Positions 17,830 to 26,202 of a stretch of 43,629 nucleotides of DNA are shown piece after piece; the stretch's first letter is position 1, and every line of letters starts with the position of its first letter. The position numbers and the translations under genes were made by a program. The notes below the pieces were generated by a model that was not told the origin of the DNA, searched no databases, and saw only the letters and a program-made list of their open reading frames with translations. This DNA is from Planctomycetota bacterium (GTDB taxonomy: Bacteria > Planctomycetota > UBA8742 > UBA2392), in assembly GCA_019186845.1 (NCBI GenBank), contig JABARW010000004.1, forward strand, positions 35,445-79,073, read 5' to 3'.

Positions 17830-17850
17830 TCGCCCCGGAATGCGGGGCGA
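17830..17850 (-). other. Hairpin in the leader of the receiver-PP2C gene
   Basis: An 8-bp perfect stem (TCGCCCCG/CGGGGCGA) with a 5-nt loop sits 20-40 nt before the start codon at 17810. It lies just after the predicted transcription start, and no T-run follows. It would be at or near the 5' end of the mRNA, where such stems commonly protect from decay; a role here is inference. Confidence 0.4.
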
Positions 17851-17861
17851 CTCTGAAAAGG

Positions 17862-17890
17862 ATTCTATGAAGTTTCAACAACCGAGTGAA
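17862..17890 (-). promoter_or_regulatory. Candidate sigma-70-type promoter for the receiver-PP2C gene
   Basis: On the minus strand TTCACT (17885-17890, four of six matches to the -35 consensus) is followed after exactly 17 bp by TAGAAT (17862-17867, five of six matches to the -10). The start codon lies about 50 nt downstream of the -10. This would let the gene be expressed independently of its upstream paralogue. Confidence 0.4.
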
Positions 17891-17927
17891 ACCCGCCGAC
17901 GGATTTCGGGTCGGGCAACGCGCGGCT

Positions 17928-19106
17928 TCACATACGACGGGTGATGGAAATCAGTGTGACGTCGTCTTCCGCACGGTGATCGACGTCAGCTGTTTCCGTG
18001 ATGTGATCGATGCAGGAAATCCCCTCCGGCGTGGTCTGCATGGCGCGATGAACGCCCTCGGCGTCGAATTGCTCGCCGTTTTCCTTGTTCAGCTCAATGA
18101 TGCCGTCTGAAATCAGCATCATGCCCTCCCCCGGCACCAGCGCACATTCATGCAGGCCGGCACTGAGCATGCGGTCGCTGTTCTGGGATAAGCCCAGAGG
18201 CCCGCCCGGCGTCATGATGTTTTCGACATGAACCTCGCTGCCCGAGCGTCTGAAAAACATCGGATAGGGCAAACCACAGCGCACGTGTTTCCAGGTGTGG
18301 TGGCGCGTGTCCAGGATGCCGATGAGTGCTGCGACGAAGCTGCCCGGAGGCAGGTCGTTGGTCAACTCGCGGTTGGTGAACTCGATGACACGCATCAGGT
18401 CGCCGCTTTCCTGTCGAAGCGCCAGGCTCAGCAGCTTGCGGGCCATCACCTGAAGCACGGCCGCCTGCACGCCATGCCCCGACACGTCGCCCACGACGAT
18501 GGCCAGCCGGTCGCGATCCAGCCACACGAAGTCGTAGAGGTCGCCTCCCAGTCGGCCCAGGGGCCGGTAGCAGACTTCGATTTCGTATTCGTCGATCTTC
18601 GGCGCCTTGGGCTGCATCCAGCGGAAATGGCGCTCGGCCTCGCCGATATCCTCGTCGGTGGCGCGCATCTCCTTCTCGAGCCGCTCGATGCGGCTCATGT
18701 ACATTTCCTTCGTGAGCTTGCGCGAGTGCTTGTAGGCCTGGCTCAGGCGTGTGTGGGCACCGATTTTGGCCGCCAGCACGTCGGAGTTGAAGGGCTTGTG
18801 GACGAAGTCGACGACATCCCAGCGGAAGGTCTTGACCAGCGTGTCCTGGTCTGAGTCTGCTGCCATGACCATCACAGGCGTGCGCGCGAGGTTGCTTTCA
18901 GCACGGATGTCTTCCAGCACATGGAGACCCTCCTTGTCCGGGAGGTTGATGTCCATGATGATGAGGTCTGGCTCGTTCTCGCGCGCCTGTTGCACCAGTT
19001 GCTCGGCCGTGGAAGCCTCGAGGACGCGATGGGCCGACTTCTCCAGCAGGCGGCGCAACTGCACCCGCACAGCTTTGTCATCGTCAGCTATTAGAACGAG
19101 AGGCAC
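17928..19106 (-). CDS. Response regulator with PP2C (RsbU/SpoIIE-type) phosphatase domain, second copy
   Basis: This 392-residue paralogue of the neighbouring gene has the same receiver-linker-PP2C order. The receiver has canonical D8/D9, phosphoacceptor D52 (DLIIMDINLPDKEG) and K104-P105, with Ala at the usual Thr/Ser position. The phosphatase motifs are GGDLYD, GDVSGHG, SDG and a C-terminal EDD. The start is a GTG. The two copies keep separate promoter regions and differ in receiver detail. They may answer different kinases and target the same or parallel anti-anti-sigma factors. Those partners are not in the window. Confidence 0.88.
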   Translation of the reverse strand: MPLVLIADDDKAVRVQLRRLLEKSAHRVLEASTAEQLVQQARENEPDLIIMDINLPDKEGLHVLEDIRAESNLARTPVMVMAADSDQDTLVKTFRWDVVDFVHKPFNSDVLAAKIGAHTRLSQAYKHSRKLTKEMYMSRIERLEKEMRATDEDIGEAERHFRWMQPKAPKIDEYEIEVCYRPLGRLGGDLYDFVWLDRDRLAIVVGDVSGHGVQAAVLQVMARKLLSLALRQESGDLMRVIEFTNRELTNDLPPGSFVAALIGILDTRHHTWKHVRCGLPYPMFFRRSGSEVHVENIMTPGGPLGLSQNSDRMLSAGLHECALVPGEGMMLISDGIIELNKENGEQFDAEGVHRAMQTTPEGISCIDHITETADVDHRAEDDVTLISITRRM

Positions 19107-19243
19107 GGGGCAGTCCCAAGGTGCCCCAACATGCTAGATTCAAGTGATGTTGCGGCAAGGTGTTGCAACGCACTCCGCCTTGTTGCACGGGACAAAGTCT
19201 CCCTGCTGCGGAAAATCGACGTGCGCCATGGCACAATGCCGGC

Positions 19244-19831
19244 GTGAATCGCGTCCTGCTGCTGCTACTGTCCGGCCTTTCGTTGAGTGCTTGCGTTTCA
19301 ACGCAGTCGGCCTTTTCGCGCTCTCGTACCTCAGGCTTCCTCAACGCAGAGATGACGGAAACCGTTGCCCGGGTCTTGAAGGACATGCAGGAGGTAAGGT
19401 CGGATGAAGGCATGGACATTCAGGCCCGACGCGAGGTAGCACGTCGCGACTATGTGCAACCCATGCGCGTCGAATATGGCCAGAGGCGCGCGATGAAAAG
19501 TCTGTCGGCGCTGTACACCGGCTTTCTGGGCGAAGCCCTGTCTGAGATGATGCCGACTTTCATTGTCGTCAGCGACTGGCATCGCGGAATTCCCGGTCCG
19601 ACCTGGGGTGTGGTGCTGGGCTGGCGAGACGGCGACCTTTGGGTCGACGGGCAGGGGCTGGGCCGTATCGAGCGCGTCAACGTGCAAAACGCGCTGGGCC
19701 CCGGCGGATGGGTTGACCTACAGCGCCGTCTGGTTCCCGGGCGCATGGTGAAACTGCATTACGAACTTGACTGCCATGGCAGGTTCCAGTTCCGCGATGG
19801 CCGACATCGCTTGCTGGCCCAGGTGGAGTAG
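19244..19831 (+). CDS. Predicted lipoprotein of unknown function
   Basis: The frame is open from 19160, but only the GTG at 19244 gives a sensible export signal. The product then starts with a basic residue and a Leu-rich stretch ending in the lipobox LSA-C17. The mature protein is about 180 residues, soluble and without a recognised domain. Its second half (VVLGWRDGDLWVDGQGLGRIERVN, then VDLQRRLVPGRMVKLHYEL) looks like a small beta-rich domain. No convincing ribosome site precedes the GTG. A second lipoprotein gene begins 3 bp after its stop, so the two form an operon with the oxygenase gene. Confidence 0.55.
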   Translation: MNRVLLLLLSGLSLSACVSTQSAFSRSRTSGFLNAEMTETVARVLKDMQEVRSDEGMDIQARREVARRDYVQPMRVEYGQRRAMKSLSALYTGFLGEALSEMMPTFIVVSDWHRGIPGPTWGVVLGWRDGDLWVDGQGLGRIERVNVQNALGPGGWVDLQRRLVPGRMVKLHYELDCHGRFQFRDGRHRLLAQVE

Positions 19832-19834
19832 AAA

Positions 19835-20380
19835 GTGAAGCGCCCCGATCTATGCGCCTTTGCGGCTGCGCTTTTGTTGAGTGCCTGTTCTACGGCCCAC
19901 GTTGAGCCCCTGCACCAGGACGATCCCGACTTTTCCTTGCCGGCCGCAGAGGCTGGCCTGACGACCATTACTACCCGCGCGGACATCGAGGCCCTGCCTG
20001 CAAACACGCGCGGCGTCACCGCGGGCGACCACGGTAGCCGTGAGCTGACCGACTCCGACATCGAGGCGCTCCTGCGCCTGAAGCAACTGGAGCGTGTCCA
20101 CCTGCGCCACTGTGGCGGTATCGGTAACAGCGCCGTTCGAGCCCTGGCTCAGTTATCTCGGCTGCGGGAACTGGACCTTTCGGGCTGCAAAGCTGTGACA
20201 GACGCCGGGATCCTCGCGCTGAAGGAATGCCCCAGCCTGCGCACGATACTCCTGAACCACTGCCCCAAGGTCACCAAACCGGCCGTCAAAGAACTGGAAC
20301 GGGCGTTGCCGCGCGCTGATATTGTTTGGTCCAGCGCCGAAGCGCCCATGGGCGGACCTCCGGATTACCAGCCCAAATGA
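19835..20380 (+). CDS. Leucine-rich-repeat lipoprotein
   Basis: The GTG start has a GGAG ribosome site about 7 nt upstream, within the end of the previous gene. The signal ends in the lipobox LSA-C18. The mature part (about 60-165) contains three to four cysteine-type leucine-rich repeats (LERVHLRHCGGI, LRELDLSGCKAVTDAGI, LRTILLNHCPKVT), the AMN1/F-box-like class. Such repeats usually form protein-binding solenoids. In bacteria, cysteine-type LRRs are abundant in Planctomycetes. The stop overlaps the next gene's ATG (ATGA), so translation is probably coupled. Confidence 0.7.
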   Translation: MKRPDLCAFAAALLLSACSTAHVEPLHQDDPDFSLPAAEAGLTTITTRADIEALPANTRGVTAGDHGSRELTDSDIEALLRLKQLERVHLRHCGGIGNSAVRALAQLSRLRELDLSGCKAVTDAGILALKECPSLRTILLNHCPKVTKPAVKELERALPRADIVWSSAEAPMGGPPDYQPK

Positions 20381-21198
20381 GCGACTGGCACTCCGTGCAC
20401 AAGCGCCCGCCGGTGTACGACGCGACATTACGCGAGCGCATTCTGCGGCATGGTGAGATGGTTCGGGTGTGTGGCAGCAGTTCGACTGCGGCGCTGACTC
20501 GGTTTGTCTGGGGCGAGTTGCAGCGTGCGTTCGATTGCGACGATCCGGCCCAAGCCCAGTATCGCTTTAGCGCATCCGAGTACTTCGAGCGGCTCTCACG
20601 CCTGCGGGTGGCCCTGCGTGAGCATTTTGTCGCGCAGCATCTGATTCGGGGCATGCTGAGGGAGTTCGGGGCGGATCTTGCCGGGCTGCGTTGCGATTTT
20701 CTGAGGTTGCGTGCTGTTCAAAGTGGGGGCCACAAGAACCCCTTGGCAGCCAACGCCTACCTGTTGCATCGAGATACCTGGTACGCCAACCCGCAGGCAC
20801 AGGTGAATTGGTGGCTGGCAGTGAGCGATGTCAGGGAAGAAGAAGGCCCGGGCTTCTTCCCAGCCCTTTACCAGAGCCCGGTCCATAACTCTTCGGCGCT
20901 GTTTGACTATGCAACGTGGAAAAGGCTTGGCGGGTGGCAGTGCCCGAAAAGCGCCAAGCACTTTCCCACGGTGACAGACGAACCCCGTGGTACGGAGAAG
21001 CGTCTGTCGGCGCAGGCCGGTGACCTGTGGTTCTTTGCGGGCCAGCACCTACATGGCACGAGGGCCCATGACTCAGGCCGCACAAGGTTCTCGCTGGAAC
21101 TGCGCGTGATACATCATGACGACTCGACACAGGCCGCCCCCTGCAACGTAGACAACGCTAGTCGCGGCGATGCCTCAACAGATTACGTCGCGCCCTGA
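20377..21198 (+). CDS. Probable Fe(II)/2-oxoglutarate-dependent oxygenase (PhyH-like)
   Basis: The 273-residue cytosolic protein has a jelly-roll dioxygenase signature. An H-x-D pair (H131, D133, in YLLHRDTW) is followed by a distal His (H224 or H226, in FFAGQHLHGT) and an Arg about a dozen residues later (R237, in GRTRFSLELR) that could bind 2-oxoglutarate. The spacing and the PGFFPAL segment fit the phytanoyl-CoA dioxygenase/PhyH group, but overall similarity is weak and the substrate is unknown. The start ATG overlaps the stop of the LRR lipoprotein gene, so the frame before it is ignored. Confidence 0.6.
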   Translation: MSDWHSVHKRPPVYDATLRERILRHGEMVRVCGSSSTAALTRFVWGELQRAFDCDDPAQAQYRFSASEYFERLSRLRVALREHFVAQHLIRGMLREFGADLAGLRCDFLRLRAVQSGGHKNPLAANAYLLHRDTWYANPQAQVNWWLAVSDVREEEGPGFFPALYQSPVHNSSALFDYATWKRLGGWQCPKSAKHFPTVTDEPRGTEKRLSAQAGDLWFFAGQHLHGTRAHDSGRTRFSLELRVIHHDDSTQAAPCNVDNASRGDASTDYVAP

Positions 21199-21222
21199 CG
21201 GTTTGGTCCAAAGGTCGCATCC

Positions 21223-21250
21223 GTGACAAACTGAAATGGTGTGGTAGACT
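21223..21250 (+). promoter_or_regulatory. Candidate promoter for the TPR gene
   Basis: GTGACA (21223-21228, five of six matches to the -35) and TAGACT (21245-21250, four of six to the -10) are 16 bp apart. They lie in a 74-bp gap just upstream of an AAGGAG ribosome site and the GTG start at 21273. Confidence 0.4.
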
Positions 21251-21272
21251 CTATGTACTTCAAGGAGTTGTC

Positions 21273-22982
21273 GTGCCCCCTTTTGGCGCCGAAGACGTTT
21301 ACCTCTTTGCTCACGTGGCGTGGCGTAGCCTCACCTACGAGGAACTCTCGCCCTTTGAGCATGCGCGCCTCCATGCCCTGGCCCTGGAGATTTACGAGCG
21401 GGGTCTGAACATCGAAGATCATCCACTGGACTTCACCACGAAGGCCGCCGAGTTTGCCCAGCACGCTCAGGCGGCGCGTCTGGTGACGCCCAGCAACATT
21501 GAGTACGAGCTCTACCTGGCCAAAGAAGAGTCCTGGGCCAAGGTGGCAGCTTCCCTGATCGTGCCCAGGGCAGGCGCGGGGGAGTCCGAGGGAATCCCCC
21601 GCACGCCCGGCGAAGCTTTGCGCGCTGCCGCTCGCCTCAAGGAGGCAGAGGCCTGGTACAAGGAAGCATTGGGAGCAGCCGATTCTTCAAAGCCCTGGCA
21701 GGTGGCAGAGCTGCTCTTGGGGCTGGCAGTAGTTTACATGGACACCGGCCGTCCCGCGGACGCCCAGAAAATTCTGGGGCAGGCTGCTGAGCATTACCGC
21801 GCCTGGGGCAACCGGCGCGGTCAGATTGTTGCCCTCACGAACCTGGGCACGACTCACAAGCAGCTTGGCCAGGTTGAAGCCGCGCGGCGCCTTTACCATG
21901 AGGCCGAGGAACTGCAGGCCGAAGGCGGCACGCTGCTCACGAGAGGCTATCTGCTCGTGCACCAGGCGGTTTTCTACCACGAAACCGGGCGCCTGACGTT
22001 GGCTCGTGTGGCCTACCTGGAGGCGCTCAAGGCGCTGCGCGAGGTGGGCGACCGCCGACTTGAGGGCATGACTCTGGGCGCCTTGGCCAACCTCTTCCGC
22101 CAGATTGGGTACCGGGCTCGTGCGGAGGCCTGTTACCGCGAGGCGCTGGCGCTGCATGAAGCCGGGCGCGACGCGCGCGCGGCGGGCATCGTATTGGGCA
22201 ACCTGGCCAGCCTGTTCCAGGATTCCGGCCGTCTCGGAGAATCCGAAGACGCCTATCTGCGCGCTATCGAGGCCGACCACGAATGCGGCAACCTACGCTC
22301 TGAAGCAATTGTGCGCGGCAACCTTGCAATTCTGTATCGGGAGACCGGGCGCTTTGCCGCGGCCAACCGCATGTTCATGCAGTCCATCGACATGCTTTCG
22401 CAGGTACAGGATAAGTCCATTCGCGCGGCCTTTGTGGCCCATCGTGGTGTGCTTTGCCTGCTGTGCGGCAACATTGAGGGCGCGGAAGCCGATGCCGCCG
22501 AAGTGCTGGAGTACCTGACGGCCGAGCATTTCCCGACGCTGCGCCTGCAGCACGCTCTGCCGCTGAAGTTCCGACTGCATGTGGCTCGGGCGCTTCCGCT
22601 GGATCTGACGGAGGTCGACGAGGCCCGTCGTGAACGTGAATTGGCGGCGGCCCGCGCAACGCTGGCAGAGATTCAGCGTCTGATCCGGGAAGCGGGCCAC
22701 ACTTCGCTTGCCCTCACCGCCAAACTGGTCGAGAACTGTCAGGCTGTTCTGGATGAAGTTGCCGCGGCGTTTTCGCAGTGGCGCCCTCCTCTTGTGTTTC
22801 GCGGGCACCTTCCTTCAGAACTCAATGTCAAGCTGCGCCACGCGTTGCACGCCTGGCTGTCAGACCTGGACGCCGACCTGCTCGATGCCATGCGCTGGCA
22901 GAATCCCGAGCTTCTGCAGGCCCTAATGCATGGCGCAGACCGCGCCGAGTCTCCGGACTGGACCAGCCTGCCCGAGGCCTGA
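21273..22982 (+). CDS. Tetratricopeptide-repeat protein with ATPase-type HEAR-like N-terminal helices
   Basis: The GTG start is fixed by an AAGGAG ribosome site 5 nt upstream. The 569-residue soluble protein opens with a helical region (VYLFAHVAWRSLTYEELSPFEHARLHALAL). That region resembles the winged-helix/linker just before the TPRs of large AAA or kinase-linked TPR regulators. At least six TPRs follow (about 112-400), with recurring ALTNLGTTHKQLGQVEAARRLY-type units. The last 170 residues are helical without clear repeats. No ATPase, kinase or DNA-binding domain is attached. A protein-interaction scaffold is the likely role; the partner is unknown. Confidence 0.7.
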   Translation: MPPFGAEDVYLFAHVAWRSLTYEELSPFEHARLHALALEIYERGLNIEDHPLDFTTKAAEFAQHAQAARLVTPSNIEYELYLAKEESWAKVAASLIVPRAGAGESEGIPRTPGEALRAAARLKEAEAWYKEALGAADSSKPWQVAELLLGLAVVYMDTGRPADAQKILGQAAEHYRAWGNRRGQIVALTNLGTTHKQLGQVEAARRLYHEAEELQAEGGTLLTRGYLLVHQAVFYHETGRLTLARVAYLEALKALREVGDRRLEGMTLGALANLFRQIGYRARAEACYREALALHEAGRDARAAGIVLGNLASLFQDSGRLGESEDAYLRAIEADHECGNLRSEAIVRGNLAILYRETGRFAAANRMFMQSIDMLSQVQDKSIRAAFVAHRGVLCLLCGNIEGAEADAAEVLEYLTAEHFPTLRLQHALPLKFRLHVARALPLDLTEVDEARRERELAAARATLAEIQRLIREAGHTSLALTAKLVENCQAVLDEVAAAFSQWRPPLVFRGHLPSELNVKLRHALHAWLSDLDADLLDAMRWQNPELLQALMHGADRAESPDWTSLPEA

Positions 22983-23032
22983 AGTTCGCACAGGTCTGGG
23001 GCCTGTCACTGCAAGCGCCCGCAACCTAAAAC

Positions 23033-24118
23033 GTGCCCGTGCAACAGCGCGAGTTCATGGACCTGATTTCAGGCAGGCGCGAAGGATTCTCCGCGGCCTG
23101 CCTGCGGCTGTTGCTTTGGCTCGCATCGTTCTGGTATTGGGCGGCTGTCAGCCTGCGCCTGGCGCTTTACTCCCTGGGCCTGCTGCGCCGGCGGCGCGCG
23201 GGCGCACCCGTGATCTGTGTTGGCAACCTCACCACCGGCGGCACGGGCAAGACTCCCGCCGTGGCCCACGTCGTACAGATGCTGGCGGGGCTCAGAGCCC
23301 GGCCGGCGATTGTCAGCCGGGGCTACCGCGCCTCGGCCTCCGGCAACGATGAAATGAAGGTCCTGGCAGAGCTTTGTCCGGGCGTGCTTCACGTTCTGAA
23401 TGCCAATCGCCTCGCCGGAGCCCGCCGCGCCCTCAGTGAGGGCGCGGACTGTATCGTGCTGGATGATGGATTCTCGCACTTGCCCCTTGCGCGTGACCTG
23501 GACCTGCTGCTGCTGGACGCGCTGAACCCGTTCGGCTTTGGCCGCATGCTGCCGCGCGGCCTTTTGCGTGAGCCGCTGCGTTCCATGCGCCGCGCATCTG
23601 CCATTGTGATTACCCGCGCCGATGTGGCACAGCCCGAGCGCTTGCGCGAAATCGAGGATGTCGCACGCTGCTATGGCTTCATGGGGCCCGTGATTCATGC
23701 AGCGCACCAGCCCGAAAAACTGGCCGAGCTTTTCAGCGGCGCCCCCGTCGATTTGTCGGAGCTGCGTGGCAAGGTCGTTGCGCCGTTTTGCGGCATTGGA
23801 AACCCGCGCGGTTTTGAGCGCACGCTTGAGTCCCTGGGAGCCGGCGTCTCGCCCCTGGGCACTCTGGTACTCAATGACCATGCCGACCTCGACGAGCGAG
23901 AGATCACGCGCCAGGTCGAGCCCTTCCTTCGTTCGGCTCGCGAGCAGGGCGCGCGCATTGCCGTCTGCACACAGAAAGACGCAGTCAAGCTCCGGGGCCG
24001 CAAGATTGAACTCCCGGCTGACATGCCCCTGCTCGAGTTGCGGGTCCAATTCAGGATTCTGCGGGGCGAGGAGGAGTTGCGAGCTATGCTTGCACGCGTC
24101 ATCGCACCCGGGAACTGA
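23033..24118 (+). CDS. lpxK: Tetraacyldisaccharide 4'-kinase LpxK
   Basis: LpxK phosphorylates the 4' position of the lipid A disaccharide at the inner membrane. This 361-residue protein has an N-terminal membrane-associated helix (about 25-50). Its P-loop GNLTTGGTGKTP lies at about 64-75, the LpxK form with the conserved GN(L/I)TxGGTGKTP. SRGYRA, the DDGFSHLPLARDLDLLLLD block (the family's DDGfQH, with Ser for Gln) and LPRGLLREP follow. The GTG at 23033 has no good ribosome site; GTG 23039 or ATG 23057 are alternatives. Two acyltransferase genes follow immediately, forming a lipid A cluster. Confidence 0.92.
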   Translation: MPVQQREFMDLISGRREGFSAACLRLLLWLASFWYWAAVSLRLALYSLGLLRRRRAGAPVICVGNLTTGGTGKTPAVAHVVQMLAGLRARPAIVSRGYRASASGNDEMKVLAELCPGVLHVLNANRLAGARRALSEGADCIVLDDGFSHLPLARDLDLLLLDALNPFGFGRMLPRGLLREPLRSMRRASAIVITRADVAQPERLREIEDVARCYGFMGPVIHAAHQPEKLAELFSGAPVDLSELRGKVVAPFCGIGNPRGFERTLESLGAGVSPLGTLVLNDHADLDEREITRQVEPFLRSAREQGARIAVCTQKDAVKLRGRKIELPADMPLLELRVQFRILRGEEELRAMLARVIAPGN

Positions 24119-24126
24119 CGATCAGC

Positions 24127-25131
24127 GTGTCACCTCAAACCAAGAAGCAACGCAAGAAAAGCCGCAGCCGGAAGCTCCAGACCTTCTGGCTGACGCGCTG
24201 GCCGCTGGAGGCCTTCCTCTGGGTGGGCGCCCAGTTCATCTTCTCCTTTGGCTGGCGATGGGCTTACTTCTGGGCAAGGCGGATTGCCTGGATCATGTGG
24301 GTGTTCATGGCCCGGCAGCGTGCGATTGCCCTGCGCAATATTGAACTCTGCCTGCCCGAGCTGGACGAGGCCAGGCGTCGACAGGTCGCCCGCGAGAGTT
24401 TCAAGCACACTGTCTACGCCTTCTTTGACATGCTGTTGATCGAGCGCACCTTCAAAGGTGATCGATGGAAGCGCCACGTCACCGTGGACGATAGCGTGCG
24501 GCGCTACTACGCCTGGGCCCAAGAGGGCCGCGCTCCTCTGACTACGGCAGGTCACTTCGGAAGCTGGGAAGTCGGTGTATTCGTCAATCATGCTCACGGC
24601 ATGGAGCAGGCTGCGCTCTACCGGCCTCCCGACCTGCCGATCTTTGACCGCTGGCTCAGGCGTATGAGGGCCTTCTGCGGCGTGGTGCCCATCGAAAAGG
24701 AAGGGGGCTTGCGGCAGCTTCTCAAGCGCGCCCGTGACAACCAGCCGCTGCTGGCAATCCTCGACCAGTACGGCGGCGACAGCGGCTATGCGGCCCCATA
24801 CTTTGGCGTAAACACCCGCTGGCAGGCCGACGTGTTCAAGGTTTTCCTCCGCAACGGCCTGAAGCTCTGCGTCTCCGAGTGTGTGCGCCGCGGCGACACG
24901 TTCCACGTCGATTACCGCGTACTGCTGATGCGCGAGTTTCCCCCTGAAGCCGACGTCGGAGAGGTGATTCGCGCCTACGCCCAGACGCTGGAAGAAATGG
25001 TTCGCCGCCATCCCGAGCAGTATTTCTGGCTGCACAAGCGCTTCAAAACGCGCAAGGAAGGCGAGCCCGACCGCTACGCCAACCCCGGCAGCAGTCTCTC
25101 CCAGGAGCAGAGGCAAGCCATGATTGCTTGA
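24127..25131 (+). CDS. Lipid A-type lysophospholipid acyltransferase (LpxL/HtrB family), copy 1
   Basis: LpxL/LpxM enzymes add secondary acyl chains to lipid A at the inner membrane. The 334-residue product has a basic N-terminus, an amphipathic or membrane helix (about 28-60) and the catalytic HX4E motif HFGSWE (H143, E148). RNIELCLPEL and EQYFWLHKRFKTR, the C-terminal family motif (QWxWxHrRfk), flank it. It begins with GTG 9 bp after lpxK. The next gene is a clear paralogue, so the two may add the two secondary chains. Which carries LpxL- and which LpxM-type activity cannot be told. Confidence 0.85.
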   Translation: MSPQTKKQRKKSRSRKLQTFWLTRWPLEAFLWVGAQFIFSFGWRWAYFWARRIAWIMWVFMARQRAIALRNIELCLPELDEARRRQVARESFKHTVYAFFDMLLIERTFKGDRWKRHVTVDDSVRRYYAWAQEGRAPLTTAGHFGSWEVGVFVNHAHGMEQAALYRPPDLPIFDRWLRRMRAFCGVVPIEKEGGLRQLLKRARDNQPLLAILDQYGGDSGYAAPYFGVNTRWQADVFKVFLRNGLKLCVSECVRRGDTFHVDYRVLLMREFPPEADVGEVIRAYAQTLEEMVRRHPEQYFWLHKRFKTRKEGEPDRYANPGSSLSQEQRQAMIA

Positions 25132-25149
25132 AAACGCGACAGACCCGCG

Positions 25150-26178
25150 TTGAAATCCGCCCTGATGTCAGGCAAGGCCAAGAAGAAACCCAAACGCAAC
25201 ACGCTCATCCGCCGGTTGTTCGCCTGGGCACCGACGCGCGCCCTCATTGAACTCCAATTGCGATTGACCGTCTTTGCACTTACGGCTTTCGGCCCGGCCT
25301 GGGCTTACTTCTGGGGCCGTCGCATGGCCGGCCTGGGATGGCTACTCATGCCGCGCCTGCGCAACGTGGCGCTGCGCAACCTGGATCTCTGCCTGCCGGA
25401 GTTGCCCCGAGCACGTCGTACCGAGATCGCCCGTGCGAGCTTCAAGCACTCGGTTTACACGTTTCTGGATGTGCTCATGGCCCCGCGCCTTCTGGCCGGG
25501 GAGCGCTGGCGCGAGGTCATCCGGTTTGAGGGAGATTGCGAGAGCTACTTCAAATGGGAAGGCGAACCCAGGGCCTCATTCAATCTTTCGGCCCACCTGG
25601 GAAACTGGGAGTTCCTGCTGCTGGTCACGGGGCGCATGGCGCGCGGATTCAGCGTAGTCATGCGCGATGCCAATCTGCCCCTGGTGACGCGCTGGCTCGT
25701 GCGCTATCGCAGCTTCGCTCGCTGCGAAACCATCGATAAGGACGGCGCCCTCAAGGCGCTGCTGCACCGGGCGCGGCAGGGACAACCGGTGGCCCTTCTG
25801 GCAGATCAAAATGGAGGCGACCACGCGGTGGAGTTTCCTCTCTTTGGCGTGATGGCTCGCTGGCAGGCGGAGTTCACGCGGTTGCTGCCGCGCACGGGCG
25901 GGCGAGTGGCTTTGGGCTGGGTGTTGCGCGACGGCGATCGTTTCCGCTTCGTGTTCCATGCGCCCGTCATGCGCACATTTGCCGAAGACACGGACCCCAT
26001 GAAAATCCTGGCTTGGTACCGCGACTGGATCGAAGAGCGTCTTCGGCAGATGCCGGAGCAATACATGTGGGTCCACCGTCGCTTCAAGGGCCGCCCGCAG
26101 GGCGCGCCGGACCGCTACAGGGACCTCGGCCGTCGGCTCGAGAAGGACGAGATCGAAGCCTTTCTGGCGGGTCGGTGA
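25150..26178 (+). CDS. Lipid A-type lysophospholipid acyltransferase (LpxL/HtrB family), copy 2
   Basis: This paralogue of the previous gene shares its whole layout. It has a basic N-terminus, a membrane-associated helix with WAYFWGRR, RNLDLCLPEL, HLGNWE as catalytic HX4E (H149, E154 counted from TTG), LLADQNGGD and EQYMWVHRRFKGRPQGAPDRY. Tandem duplication followed by divergence is the simplest origin. The start could be the TTG at 25150 or the ATG at 25165; neither has a visible ribosome site. It is 18 bp after copy 1 and probably cotranscribed with lpxK. Confidence 0.85.
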   Translation: MKSALMSGKAKKKPKRNTLIRRLFAWAPTRALIELQLRLTVFALTAFGPAWAYFWGRRMAGLGWLLMPRLRNVALRNLDLCLPELPRARRTEIARASFKHSVYTFLDVLMAPRLLAGERWREVIRFEGDCESYFKWEGEPRASFNLSAHLGNWEFLLLVTGRMARGFSVVMRDANLPLVTRWLVRYRSFARCETIDKDGALKALLHRARQGQPVALLADQNGGDHAVEFPLFGVMARWQAEFTRLLPRTGGRVALGWVLRDGDRFRFVFHAPVMRTFAEDTDPMKILAWYRDWIEERLRQMPEQYMWVHRRFKGRPQGAPDRYRDLGRRLEKDEIEAFLAGR

Positions 26179-26202
26179 CACCCATTCTGGTATATTGCGC
26201 GC

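Noticed and set aside
23006..23018. 13-bp match (TCACTGCAAGCGC) to 9989-10001
   Set aside because: Several such matches are expected by chance in 43 kb; no longer repeat or shared context was found.
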